In this document: positions 1 through 7,044 of the stretch, piece after piece
Position numbering within the stretch: the first letter of the stretch is position 1
Layout: each line of letters starts with the position of its first letter
Source: CAZCSY01 sp964501505
Lineage (GTDB): Bacteria > Omnitrophota > Gorgyraeia > Velamenicoccales > Velamenicoccaceae
Length of the DNA: 33,864 bases
NCBI GenBank assembly: GCA_964501505.1
Contig: CAZCSY010000010.1
Coordinates: 1 to 33,864 of the forward strand
Direction: 5' to 3'
Program-made: the position numbers and the translations under genes
The notes under the pieces: generated by a model
The model's input: only the letters and a program-made list of their open reading frames with translations
Told to the model about the DNA's origin: nothing
Databases searched by the model: none

Positions 1-736
1 TGATCTGTTTATGGCTGTCGTAGAGCGCGTTGAAGGTGTGGAAGAACTCTTCCTGCGTCGCCTCTTTGCCCGCGATGAAGTGGATGTCGTCGATCAGCAA
101 AACGTCCACGCTGCGGAATTTCTCGCGGAAGGCCTTGGTCGAGCGGTCGCGGATGGCGTTGATGAGATCGTTGGTGAAGCGCTCGGAGGTCGTGTAGAAA
201 AAACGCTGATCCGGGTGGAGGACGCGGATGTGGTGGCAGATCGCCTGCATGAGATGGGTCTTGCCCAGGCCCACCTTGCCGTAGATGAAGAGCGGGTTGT
301 AGGCCTTGGCCGGCGACTCGGCGATGGAGACGCACGCGGCGTGCGTGAAGCGGTTCGAGGGCCCGACGACAAATCCCTCAAAGGTATACTTCGGGTTGAG
401 AAGGGTCTCTTCCCCCGCCGCGGACGCGCCCGGCACCTTAGGCGCCGGGGCCTTTGCGGGACGGCGGACCGGACCCTCAATCGTAAGGCCGGGGTTGATG
501 AGGTAGTCCAGGTTTTTTACCGACGAGGAATTTTTTAAAAGGTCGCGGATGGCCGGCTCGTAGTGCTGGGCGATCCACTCTTTGTGGAAGCCGCTGGGGA
601 CTTCGAGGACGAGCGTCTGCGTGGTCTCCTCGACGCGCGCCCTGATCGGCTTGAGCCACGCCTCGAAGGCGGCGTCGCCGATGCGCTGGCGCATTGTCTG
701 GCTGATTTCAGGCCAGGCCTCAGAGAGGGTCGTCAT
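1..736 (-). CDS. dnaA: Chromosomal replication initiator DnaA (C-terminal part off window)
   Basis: DnaA binds origin boxes, oligomerises with ATP and opens the origin. The complement translates from ATG at 736-734 to the window edge, giving 245 residues with no stop. Visible in order: N-terminal DnaB-interaction domain (about 1-75), a Pro/Ala-rich linker (about 90-110), then the AAA+ domain opening with NPKYTFEGFVVGPSNRF, Walker A GKVGLGKT at 153-160 and Walker B LLIDDIHF near 213-220. The rest of the AAA+ domain and the DNA-binding domain IV lie beyond base 1. It is the only leftward gene here and diverges from rpmH, the classic origin arrangement. Two perfect DnaA boxes lie between its promoter and its start, so autorepression is likely (inference). 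Identity is very secure. Confidence 0.97.
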   Translation of the reverse strand, partial: MTTLSEAWPEISQTMRQRIGDAAFEAWLKPIRARVEETTQTLVLEVPSGFHKEWIAQHYEPAIRDLLKNSSSVKNLDYLINPGLTIEGPVRRPAKAPAPKVPGASAAGEETLLNPKYTFEGFVVGPSNRFTHAACVSIAESPAKAYNPLFIYGKVGLGKTHLMQAICHHIRVLHPDQRFFYTTSERFTNDLINAIRDRSTKAFREKFRSVDVLLIDDIHFIAGKEATQEEFFHTFNALYDSHKQI

Positions 737-758
737 AGCGCTTCACAAGCCTAACAAG

Positions 759-787
759 TTATCCACACGACTCACAGGTTATCCACA
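759..787. promoter_or_regulatory. Two perfect DnaA boxes
   Basis: TTATCCACA occurs at 759-767 and again at 779-787, same orientation, 20 bp apart (about two helical turns). Both match the consensus TTATNCACA exactly. They lie in the dnaA leader, between its promoter and ATG, so they can serve origin function, autoregulation, or both. Confidence 0.85.
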
Positions 788-807
788 GGTTCCCGGTACG
801 GCGACAT

Positions 808-836
808 ATTATAAGGGCTCGTAAAAAAGAATGCAA
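808..836 (-). promoter_or_regulatory. dnaA sigma-70-type promoter
   Basis: Reading the complement: -35 TTGCAT (836-831), 17-bp spacer, -10 TATAAT (813-808), pointing into dnaA about 70 bp away. The perfect -10 and ideal spacing make it convincing. It sits in a short AT-rich patch (about 800-855) that could also be the DNA-unwinding element. Confidence 0.7.
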
Positions 837-901
837 GAAAATATTTAGACCTTGTCAAACCAAATCAGAAACGTCCCTATTTTAGCCTGTCGCCGCGCCC
901 A

Positions 902-1020
902 GGCTCAACGGCTATTTCGACGCAGAAGGTCAGCGGCGATGGCTCAAACGACTGATTCGATGCAGAAGGCAGGCGGCGATGGCCTAAACGGCCGTTTCGG
1001 GGCAGAAGGTCAGCGCGCCC
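902..1020. repeat. Three tandem ~40-bp imperfect repeats in the origin region
   Basis: Copies at 902-940, 941-980 and 981-1020 (39, 40 and 40 bp) share the pattern GGCTCAAACG, then TTCG, then GCAGAAGGTCAG with GGCGAT at the end. The third copy diverges at its end. They could be iteron-like protein-binding sites or simple duplications; the sequence alone does not say. Confidence 0.7.
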
Positions 1021-1175
1021 TTTGGCACGGTTCTTTTTCTTTCCGGTTTTTCCTTTTTCTGGCGTTTACCCACCGAGGATTGCAGCGGGCGATGATGCCG
1101 GCACGCGCCGCCGGCGCACCCACTTTTAGAGAGCAATCTTTATCTGCCGCAACTGGTTATGTATTAAGAAAATTC

Positions 1176-1203
1176 TTGACACCCGGCGACCCTATGTTAT
1201 AAT
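1176..1203 (+). promoter_or_regulatory. rpmH operon promoter
   Basis: -35 TTGACA (1176-1181) and -10 TATAAT (1198-1203), both perfect, with a 16-bp spacer. The ATG of rpmH follows only 10 bases after the -10, so the leader is extremely short or absent, and the message may be close to leaderless. Confidence 0.8.
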
Positions 1204-1212
1204 CTTCAAACT

Positions 1213-1350
1213 ATGAAAAAGAAATTAAAGACGCCCTCCAGGATCGTCGGGAAGCGCCGTCACGGGTTTCGTCGTCGGATGAGGACCTGCGGCGGCCGCC
1301 GTGTTTTGAAGGCCAGGCGCCGAAAAGGCAGATACCGGCTCTCGGTGTAG
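1213..1350 (+). CDS. rpmH: 50S ribosomal protein L34
   Basis: A 45-residue, very basic protein of the large ribosomal subunit. The L34 signature is clear: the HGFRRRM segment, then GGRRVLKARRRKGRYRLSV, matching the family's HGFRxRM...GRxVLxxRRxKGRxxLs. Length is normal (44-47). The start is the first ATG after the promoter; no Shine-Dalgarno fits the very short leader. It is followed after only 5 bp by yidD. In most bacteria rnpA (the RNase P protein) lies between them, and here there is no room for it. Confidence 0.96.
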   Translation: MKKKLKTPSRIVGKRRHGFRRRMRTCGGRRVLKARRRKGRYRLSV

Positions 1351-1355
1351 GCGAT

Positions 1356-1676
1356 ATGACTCGCTTCTTCGTGCGCCTCATCGTCCTTTATCAGAAGGTC
1401 GTCTCTCCCCTCTTCCCGCGATGTTGCCGGTTTGAACCTTCCTGTTCCGAGTACGTTAAGGGAGCTCTCGTGCGGCACGGCCTGTTCCGCGGCAGCCTGC
1501 TTGGCCTTGAAAGGATCTTTAAGTGCGCTGCCTGGCACCCAGGCGGTTACGACCCCGTCAAATGGAGCCCCACTGGGACTGAAGCCAGCGGTTCCCTGTT
1601 TCCTGCCCCTTCGGGGCGGAATCCCGACCGGCCCCATCCGCTGCCCGAAGGCCGCTGTTTTGGAGCGTCCGGATAA
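1356..1676 (+). CDS. yidD: Membrane protein insertion efficiency factor YidD
   Basis: YidD is a small membrane-associated protein that assists YidC/Sec insertion. The family core is complete in the first ~70 residues: VSPLFPRCCRFEPSCSEY, then ALVRHG, then GLERIFKCAAWHPGGYDPV, with the conserved cysteines and the HPGGYDPV end. After the core about 38 further residues have no family match. They are encoded by GC-rich, hairpin-forming DNA (for example CCCCTTCGGGG near 1607-1617), so the tail looks like spacer DNA read into the frame. Start ATG lies 5 bp after rpmH; yidC follows 14 bp after the stop. The function call is secure; the tail's relevance is doubtful. Confidence 0.93.
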   Translation: MTRFFVRLIVLYQKVVSPLFPRCCRFEPSCSEYVKGALVRHGLFRGSLLGLERIFKCAAWHPGGYDPVKWSPTGTEASGSLFPAPSGRNPDRPHPLPEGRCFGASG

Positions 1677-1690
1677 AGCGAGCCTATCTT

Positions 1691-3367
1691 ATGGAAAAAA
1701 GATTCTTCATTGCTCTGGCCCTCTCGTTCCTGGTGATCTCTGTCTACTCAGGCCTGAAGGGCAAGCAACATATTGCAAATGAAGAGGTTGCAATAACTGG
1801 GAGAGACGCTGGAGGCCACGCAGGCTCACCCTTTTCCGGCAACCAGCTCTCCCCCGGTCAGCAGCTCCCCAGCGGCCAGCAGCTCCCCAGCAACCAACTG
1901 CTCCCCAGCGACCAACAGCCAACAACCGATGAAGCCGGAACTTCTTTAGTCTCAGCAGGTTCAAAACGTTCCGCATCCGTTTCCAGCGCTTTTGAAGCGA
2001 GCGTTTTTAACGATGAAACCCCTGAAACCGTCACCTTTGAAACGCCCAGGCTTATTTTAACTCTTTCTAAGAGAGGAGGATACATAAAAACGATTGAGCT
2101 CAAGGACCCTAAGGCTCGCATGGCCTTTCGCGGGTTCGGAGCTCTGCGCGGGTGGATGGACGCACCGTTTGAATTACGGCGTCGCGCAGACGGGTTTGTG
2201 TTTGAGTACAAGACGGGGACAGGCGAAGAGGTCATCAAGGAGTTTTTGTTCGAAACCCCCCTTTCGTTCTCGTTTAAGGTCACCATTAACGGCCTAACTG
2301 ATTTAAAATTAGATAGTTATGACATTTTACTTGGTGCGGTTGCAGCCAAGGATCCAAAGGATCCTATCGGCCCGCGCTATCTGGAGCTGGCCTATTATAG
2401 CAATGCGGTGGCGCGGAGGCCGCTGCTGGGGTTGCGCAAGCCGATTTTCGAGAGCGTGGATATAGGGTGGATCGGACTACGCGATAAGTATTTCTGTCAG
2501 GTCGTGGTGCCTGGAGAACCAGGAATCAAGGGCTTTAAGGTGACGCCCGTTAGCGACTACCGGTTTGTGTGGACAGCTGCGGATTCGCTCAATTCGGCGC
2601 AAGTGAGAGTGTATGTTGGACCACAGGACGAGAAGGCGCTGAGGAAGTTTTCAGACGGCGCGAACCAAATCGTCAGCTACGGGAAGTTCGACATCATCGC
2701 AAAGCCGCTGTTGTTGTTACTCAAAGGATTACAAGTTGTTACGAAAAATTGGGGGCTGGCAATCATTCTGATGACGATCATCGTTTACACCCTCCTCTCC
2801 CCCCTCTCTCTGAAAAGCATGAGGTCTATGCGCCGGATGCAGGCCCTGCAGCCACATGTTGAGGCCCTGAAGGTGCGCTTCAAGGATAACCCGCAAAAGC
2901 TTAATGCCGAGATCATGGAGCTTTACCGCCGCGAGAAGGTTAACCCATTTGGCGGGTGTCTCCCTATTGTTATGCAGATTCCGGTATTTTTCTCTTTGTA
3001 CCAAGTCCTGATGCGCTCCATTGAACTCAAGGGGCAGGGCTTTTTATGGATAAAGGATCTCTCTTCGCCGGACCGGCTCTTTTCATTTGGTAAGGAACTG
3101 CCGATAATCGGCAGCGAATTCAACCTGTTGCCGATCCTGATGGCGGCCCTGATGGTTCTTCAACAGAAGATCACCACGAAGTCTTCCGCTGCGGCCTCAC
3201 CGGAAATGGCCCAGCAGCAGAAAATCATGGGCATGGTCATGCCAGTCGTCTTCGGCGTGCTTTTTTACCGGATTTCGTCAGGCCTGGTTCTGTATTGGTT
3301 CACAAATAGCCTCTTGAGCGTAATATTCCAATGGAAGGTAAACAAGAGCGTAAACGGCATCAAGTAG
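1691..3367 (+). CDS. yidC: Membrane protein insertase YidC
   Basis: YidC inserts and folds inner-membrane proteins with or without SecYEG. The 558-residue form is the Gram-negative type: N-terminal membrane anchor (about 4-22), a low-complexity linker (about 50-80) made of six-residue repeats such as QQLPSG, a large periplasmic beta domain (about 90-330), then the conserved Oxa1-like core from about 350. That core contains WGLAIILMTIIVYTLLSPLS, the cytoplasmic loop MRRMQALQPHVEALKVRF, NPFGGCLPIVMQIPVFFSLY, and the last helices near LVLYWFTNSLLSV. It ends within jag (37-bp overlap). Its base composition is visibly more AT-rich than the genes downstream of parB. Identity is secure. Confidence 0.97.
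   Translation: MEKRFFIALALSFLVISVYSGLKGKQHIANEEVAITGRDAGGHAGSPFSGNQLSPGQQLPSGQQLPSNQLLPSDQQPTTDEAGTSLVSAGSKRSASVSSAFEASVFNDETPETVTFETPRLILTLSKRGGYIKTIELKDPKARMAFRGFGALRGWMDAPFELRRRADGFVFEYKTGTGEEVIKEFLFETPLSFSFKVTINGLTDLKLDSYDILLGAVAAKDPKDPIGPRYLELAYYSNAVARRPLLGLRKPIFESVDIGWIGLRDKYFCQVVVPGEPGIKGFKVTPVSDYRFVWTAADSLNSAQVRVYVGPQDEKALRKFSDGANQIVSYGKFDIIAKPLLLLLKGLQVVTKNWGLAIILMTIIVYTLLSPLSLKSMRSMRRMQALQPHVEALKVRFKDNPQKLNAEIMELYRREKVNPFGGCLPIVMQIPVFFSLYQVLMRSIELKGQGFLWIKDLSSPDRLFSFGKELPIIGSEFNLLPILMAALMVLQQKITTKSSAAASPEMAQQQKIMGMVMPVVFGVLFYRISSGLVLYWFTNSLLSVIFQWKVNKSVNGIK
1841..1930 (+). repeat. 18-bp tandem repeat in the yidC linker
   Basis: Five consecutive 18-bp units (1841, 1859, 1877, 1895, 1913) encode hexapeptides NQLSPG, QQLPSG, QQLPSN, QLLPSD and QQPTTD. 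The second and third units are nearly identical in DNA. It lies in the disordered linker after the first membrane helix, so copy number can probably vary without harm. Confidence 0.85.
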
Positions 3368-3540
3368 AATTCGAGTTCGATGGACGGACCATCGAAGAGG
3401 CGCTTGAAAAGGCGCTCGCTGCCCTCAAGGTTGGGCGCACGAAGCTTGATGTTAAGGTGCTCTCCGAGGAGGAGAAGGGTCTTTTTGGCATGGCTGGCGG
3501 TAAGCCTGCCCGCATCCGCGTAAAGCTAAAGAAGAAATAA
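3331..3540 (+). CDS. Jag N-terminal domain protein (no KH or R3H domain)
   Basis: A 69-residue protein whose body matches the Jag_N domain: EFEFDGRTIEEALEKALAAL, then VEVLxEExKGLFG-like text (here VLSEEEKGLFGMAGGKPARI). Full-length Jag/KhpB (SpoIIIJ-associated) is about 150-300 residues, with KH and R3H RNA-binding domains after Jag_N. Here a stop follows at once, and about 200 bp of AT-rich non-coding DNA comes before parA. The position right after yidC is the canonical jag position. The ATG overlaps the yidC end by 37 bp; no later in-frame start is available. It is either a genuine stand-alone Jag_N or a gene that lost its 3' part; no KH/R3H remnant is visible downstream. Confidence 0.8.
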   Translation: MEGKQERKRHQVEFEFDGRTIEEALEKALAALKVGRTKLDVKVLSEEEKGLFGMAGGKPARIRVKLKKK

Positions 3541-3741
3541 TTTTACTTGCTTTTTCTCTCGCCTCTTTGATAAAATACCGTTAATTGCAACATAAATTGA
3601 GCCATATTTTGTGTCCTAAAAAGACAGAATGTTCTACGTGGAACTAATTTTCGCAACTCTTTTAATAATATATAGTTATAGAAATTGTTCCAGAAACGAG
3701 ATTTTGTTCCACAAGATTGTTCGTAGAATATATTACTTTTC
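3541..3741. other. AT-rich intergenic region upstream of parA
   Basis: About 200 bp much richer in A/T than the surrounding GC-rich genes, with runs such as TTTTAATAATATATAG. It contains a parS-like palindrome at 3630-3645 and three further TGTTC half-sites at 3686, 3705 and 3718. The parA promoter should be here, but no clear -35/-10 pair stands out. No gene is seen. Confidence 0.6.
3630..3645. promoter_or_regulatory. parS-like centromere site
   Basis: TGTTCTACGTGGAACT differs at two of 16 positions from the parS palindrome TGTTCCACGTGGAACA. It lies about 100 bp upstream of parA-parB and near the origin, where parS sites usually cluster. Half-sites TGTTCCAG (3686) and TGTTCCAC (3705) follow. 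Binding by this ParB is inferred. Confidence 0.65.
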
Positions 3742-4695
3742 ATGGCCAAGGTAATCGCAATCTGTAACCAGAAAGGCGGCACAGGCAAGACGACGACAGC
3801 GATAAATCTTGCCGTGTATCTGGCGCTTGAGGAGAGGAGGGTCCTTCTCGTCGACGCAGATCCTCAGGGCAACGCCACGAGCGGCCTGGGTATCGACAAG
3901 AACGCCATCGAAAAATCACTCTATGATCTTTTGATTTCCGACGAGGATATCGCCTCCCTGGCGCAGAAGACCGCGATTAAAAATCTCGACCTCGTCGCTT
4001 CCAATATCGACCTCATCGGCGCGGAGGTCGAGCTCGTGGATGTTGCCGGCAGGGAGGGGCGCCTCAAAAAAGCGATCGCCTCCGTTCTGGGCGATTACGA
4101 TTATATTCTCATCGACTGCCCGCCGTCCCTTGGGCTAATAACTTTAAATTCTTTAGTTGCAGCAGGTTGTGTTATTATTCCGGTCCAGTGCGAGTACTAT
4201 GCGCTCGAAGGGCTGGGTCAGTTGACCAATACGATCAACCTCGTCAGGGACAGCTTGAATCCGGACCTGGAGATCGAGGGGGTCCTTTTGACCATGGCGG
4301 ACTTTCGCACCAACCTGACTCAGGAGGTCATCAGCGAGACGAGGAATTTTTTCGGCGCGCGCGTCTTTGAGGCCATCATCCCGCGCAGCATCCGGCTCTC
4401 CGAGGCCCCGGGCTTCGGCAAGCCGATCCACTTCTATGACAAAAACTCCATAGGCGCCCAGAAGTACGCGGCTCTCGCGAAGGAAGTTTTAACGAGATCA
4501 GAGGGGGCTGGCGCGTCCGAGGTAGTCGCTGCGCCAGAGGAAGTCGCTGCGTCCGAGGAAGTCGCTGCGCCAGAGGAAGTCGCTGCGCCAGAGGAGGACG
4601 TTGCGCCAGAGGAGGCTCCTGCGTCGGCGCCGCGCGTCGAGATACCGCAAGAGCCGGTTGCGCCCGTCAGCGAGGGCGACCAGGCTTTGGGGTGA
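3742..4695 (+). CDS. parA: Chromosome partitioning ATPase ParA (Soj)
   Basis: ParA is the deviant-Walker ATPase that moves ParB-bound origins over the nucleoid. The N-terminus MAKVIAICNQKGGTGKTTTA carries the signature lysine and P-loop lysine; LLVDADPQGNATSGLG and YILIDCPPSLGLITLNSL are the other nucleotide-site motifs. A typical ParA ends near residue 250. This one has 317 residues because of an acidic, Ala/Pro-rich tail (about 254-317) made of hexapeptide repeats such as APEEVA. No clear Shine-Dalgarno precedes the ATG, but the motif position fixes the start. It is followed by parB after 79 bp containing a 31-bp palindrome that begins on its stop codon. Confidence 0.96.
   Translation: MAKVIAICNQKGGTGKTTTAINLAVYLALEERRVLLVDADPQGNATSGLGIDKNAIEKSLYDLLISDEDIASLAQKTAIKNLDLVASNIDLIGAEVELVDVAGREGRLKKAIASVLGDYDYILIDCPPSLGLITLNSLVAAGCVIIPVQCEYYALEGLGQLTNTINLVRDSLNPDLEIEGVLLTMADFRTNLTQEVISETRNFFGARVFEAIIPRSIRLSEAPGFGKPIHFYDKNSIGAQKYAALAKEVLTRSEGAGASEVVAAPEEVAASEEVAAPEEVAAPEEDVAPEEAPASAPRVEIPQEPVAPVSEGDQALG
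4513..4620 (+). repeat. 18-bp tandem repeat in the parA 3' end
   Basis: Six consecutive in-frame 18-bp units (starting 4513, 4531, 4549, 4567, 4585, 4603) encode ASEVVA, APEEVA, ASEEVA, APEEVA, APEEDV and APEEAP. Several are identical or nearly so in DNA, indicating recent slippage or duplication. They lie outside the ATPase fold. Confidence 0.9.
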
Positions 4696-4723
4696 GACGA
4701 GCAGGTCCGGTCCCGGAGTCTCA
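4693..4723. repeat. 31-bp element starting at the parA stop
   Basis: It begins with the parA stop TGA (4693) and ends in TCA (4723). The outer arms TGAGAC / GTCTCA are perfect and extend outward as GGGTGAGAC / GTCTCACCC; the interior (AGGTCCGGTCCC) is only partly symmetric. Length and placement match the better palindromes at 16830 and 20668. Confidence 0.55.
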
Positions 4724-4774
4724 CCCGGGATTTTCTTGGATCGACAACGGGGAGGGGGACAGGAGGAGCACGCC

Positions 4775-5698
4775 ATGGAAAAGAAGGCGCTGGGAAGAGG
4801 ATTGTCAGCCCTGATAGCATCGGGGAAGAGCGTCGAGCAGGCGCTCAAAAAGGAGATCCCCATCGGGCCGCGCTTGGCGGCCGCCTCGCCGCGCGCCGAA
4901 GCCCCGACGGGGGAAGGTGTCGGGTACGTCGAGGTGGCGCGCCTGTCGCCGAACCGGTTTCAGCCGCGCAGGCAGATGGACGACGCGCAGCTCAAAGAGC
5001 TCGCTGACTCCATAAGAGAGAAGGGGGTGCTCGCGCCGATCCTTGTGCGGCGCCGTCCCGACGGCAATTTCGAGATCATCGCCGGGGAACGGCGTTTCCG
5101 CGCCGCGCAACTCTTGAAGCTGGAGCGCGTCCCCGTCGTGGTGCGCGACGTCTCGGACCAGGAGGCGCTCGTCTTGTCGATCATTGAAAACATCCAGCGC
5201 GAAGAGCTCAATCCTATTGAGGAGGCACGGGCCTTTAGCCGGCTGATCGACGATTTTTCCCTGACGCAGGACGGGGTGGCGCGCGCGGTGAGCAAGGACC
5301 GCTCGACCATCGCCAACATGATGCGGTTGCTCACCCTGCCCCAGGAGGTCCAGCGCGCCATTTCGGACGGCCAGCTGACGTTTGGCCACGGCAAGGCGCT
5401 CCTGAGCCTGGACAGCGTGCCGCAACAGATCAGGTTGACGCAGATGGTTTTATCTAACTCCTTGTCAGTCAGAGAGTTAGAGGCCCATATTGCCAGCACC
5501 AGGCCGATCAGGCGTCTGCGCATAAGGAGCCCGAAGAGCAAAGACCCGCACATGGTGGATCTGGAGAAGCGTCTGCAGCAAAACCTCGGCACGCGCGTCA
5601 AGATCTTCGAGGGCAAGAAGCGCGGCCGCATCCAGATCGAATATTTCTCGCCGCAGGACAGGGAACGGATTCTCTCGTTTCTGCTGCGAAAGACTTAG
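4775..5698 (+). CDS. parB: Chromosome partitioning protein ParB (Spo0J)
   Basis: ParB is a CTP-dependent clamp that loads at parS and stimulates ParA. The start at 4775 is preceded by AGGAGG (4761-4766) with 8-nt spacing and gives 307 residues opening with the ParA-activating peptide KKALGRGLSALIA. The nuclease-like N domain has NRFQPRRQMD and the CTP-binding GERRFRAAQLL; ENIQREELNPIEEARAF follows. The helix-turn-helix domain is LTQDGVARAVSKDRSTIANM, and a C-terminal dimer domain ends in RIQIEYFSPQDRERILSFLL. An open frame extends upstream, but that extension is Arg-rich and overlaps parA. Identity is secure. Confidence 0.96.
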   Translation: MEKKALGRGLSALIASGKSVEQALKKEIPIGPRLAAASPRAEAPTGEGVGYVEVARLSPNRFQPRRQMDDAQLKELADSIREKGVLAPILVRRRPDGNFEIIAGERRFRAAQLLKLERVPVVVRDVSDQEALVLSIIENIQREELNPIEEARAFSRLIDDFSLTQDGVARAVSKDRSTIANMMRLLTLPQEVQRAISDGQLTFGHGKALLSLDSVPQQIRLTQMVLSNSLSVRELEAHIASTRPIRRLRIRSPKSKDPHMVDLEKRLQQNLGTRVKIFEGKKRGRIQIEYFSPQDRERILSFLLRKT

Positions 5699-5719
5699 TC
5701 TTTTTCGTAGGAGGCAGGC

Positions 5720-6226
5720 ATGGAGAAGAACGTTGCGACGCTGATCGTGATCAAGCCCGACGGGCTGAAGCGTTCCCTGACCGGCAATATCCTGACGCGC
5801 CTCTCCGAGACAAAACTCGAGATCGTCGCGGCCAAGATGGTGCGCGTCACGCGGGAACTGGCCTGCGTGCACTACGCCCACCTGAAGGACAAGCCTTTTT
5901 TCGACGACGTCGTGCGCTACCTCATGGGCGAATTCCACGACCGGCGCAAGGTGATGGCGCTCGTCTATTGGGGAGAAGGGGCGATTCAGAAGTGCCGGGC
6001 CCTCGCCGGGGCGACGAACCCCGAGGAGGCGGATTCCGTGTCGATCCGCGGCTCCTTCGGCCGTATCACGACGCGGGGCGTCTACGAGAACGTCATCCAT
6101 GTCTCGGCGAACCCCGGGGACGCCGAGCGCGAGATCAAGCTTTGGTTCGAGCCCGACGAGGTGATCGTCGATCTGTGGGAGACGAGGCCCGTCATCGAAA
6201 GCAAAGAAAAGAGGGCGTGGACATGA
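5720..6226 (+). CDS. ndk: Nucleoside diphosphate kinase
   Basis: Transfers the gamma-phosphate of ATP to nucleoside diphosphates through a phospho-histidine. The N-terminus ATLIVIKPDGLKRSLTGNIL is typical, and the catalytic region reads ENVIHVSANPGDAEREI with the active histidine at about residue 127. The usual HGSDS is replaced by HVSAN and the usual GRN by a different context, so it is a divergent subfamily. At 168 residues it is longer than the usual 135-150; the extra length lies before the active site and in the C-terminal tail. AGGAGG at 5709-5714 with 5-nt spacing fixes the start. It overlaps yicC by 4 bp (ATGA), so the two are probably translationally coupled. Confidence 0.92.
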   Translation: MEKNVATLIVIKPDGLKRSLTGNILTRLSETKLEIVAAKMVRVTRELACVHYAHLKDKPFFDDVVRYLMGEFHDRRKVMALVYWGEGAIQKCRALAGATNPEEADSVSIRGSFGRITTRGVYENVIHVSANPGDAEREIKLWFEPDEVIVDLWETRPVIESKEKRAWT

Positions 6227-7044
6227 TCATCGGCATGACGGGATTCGGACAGGCCGAGACACGGGCGGACGGCGAGCGGTTCGTCGTGACGCTCAAGACC
6301 GTGAACCACCGGTATTTTGATACGTCGTTTCACCTGCCCCCGGCGCTGGAGCACCTGGAAGGGATATTCCGCGGGATCGTGCAGACGCGCATCCGGCGGG
6401 GCCGCGTCACCATCAGTGTCTCCCACATCAACGAGGCGGCCGACGAGGTGATCCTGAATGAAGAACTCGTCGAGAAATATGTCAAGACCCTCAAGCGCGT
6501 GCGCCGCAGGACCGGCCTGAAGGAGGGCATTGACCTTGTCTCGCTCGTGACGCTGCCCGGCGTCCTGCGTCACCGTAAGCCCGAGCTCAGGATGACCGTG
6601 CGCGAGCGCGTGGCGAAGGTCGCCTTCCAGGAGGCGGTCGGCAAGGTCGTCGCCATGCGCCGGCGGGAGGGGGCGGCCCTGGAGCGGGACCTGAGGAAGC
6701 GCATCGGCACCATCGGCCGCCACATGACAGTCGTCAAGAGGCGCGTGGGCAGGGTGCGCGATGAGATGAAGAAGAAGCTGCCGCCCGAGAACCTCGAGAG
6801 CGTCCTGCGCAGCACCGACGTGGCCGAGGAGATCACGCGCATCGATTTCCACCTGAAGGGATTTTTAAAGCACCTCAAGGGCAGCGGGACGAAGGGCAAG
6901 GTTCTGGATTTCATCGGCCAGGAGCTCCAGCGTGAGATCAACACGCTTGGCGCTAAGGTGCAGGATAAGTTCGTCGCGCACGAGGTCGTCCTCGTCAAGG
7001 ACGAGATCGAGAAGATCCGCGAACAGGTACAGAATGTCGAGTAA
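6223..7044 (+). CDS. yicC: YicC-family endoribonuclease
   Basis: YicC/YloC proteins are endoribonucleases implicated in RNA decay. The first residues MIIGMTGFGQ match the family start (MxxSMTGFG). The N-terminal domain contains VVTLKTVNHRYFDTSFHLP and RRGRVTISVS; the C-terminal DUF1732-type domain has STDVAEEITRIDFHLKGFL and the closing GKVLDFIGQELQREINTLG with the KDEIEKIREQVQNVE end. Length is 273 residues; the family norm is about 290. It overlaps ndk by 4 bp and gmk by 11 bp. The yicC-gmk-rpoZ-coaBC order is common across bacteria. The in-cell target of this copy is unknown. Confidence 0.94.
   Translation: MIIGMTGFGQAETRADGERFVVTLKTVNHRYFDTSFHLPPALEHLEGIFRGIVQTRIRRGRVTISVSHINEAADEVILNEELVEKYVKTLKRVRRRTGLKEGIDLVSLVTLPGVLRHRKPELRMTVRERVAKVAFQEAVGKVVAMRRREGAALERDLRKRIGTIGRHMTVVKRRVGRVRDEMKKKLPPENLESVLRSTDVAEEITRIDFHLKGFLKHLKGSGTKGKVLDFIGQELQREINTLGAKVQDKFVAHEVVLVKDEIEKIREQVQNVE

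Larger units (their letters stand above)
737..1212. other. dnaA-rpmH intergenic region, candidate oriC
   Basis: A 476-bp region between divergent dnaA and rpmH with no convincing gene. It holds two DnaA boxes, an AT-rich patch near 800-855, three tandem ~40-bp repeats (902-1020) and the rpmH promoter. Gene context and boxes support an origin, but two strict boxes is a low count, so part of oriC may lie elsewhere, for example beyond dnaA. An open frame at 852-1202 looks non-coding: it runs through the tandem repeats and has no recognisable domain. Confidence 0.55.

Noticed and set aside
852..1202. Open frame of 116 codons in the dnaA-rpmH gap
   Set aside because: It runs through the tandem repeats and the rpmH promoter, has no domain and no clear ribosome-binding site.
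4601..4774. N-terminal extension of ParB
   Set aside because: It overlaps the parA repeats and is Arg-rich; AGGAGG and the LGRGLSALI motif fix the start at 4775.
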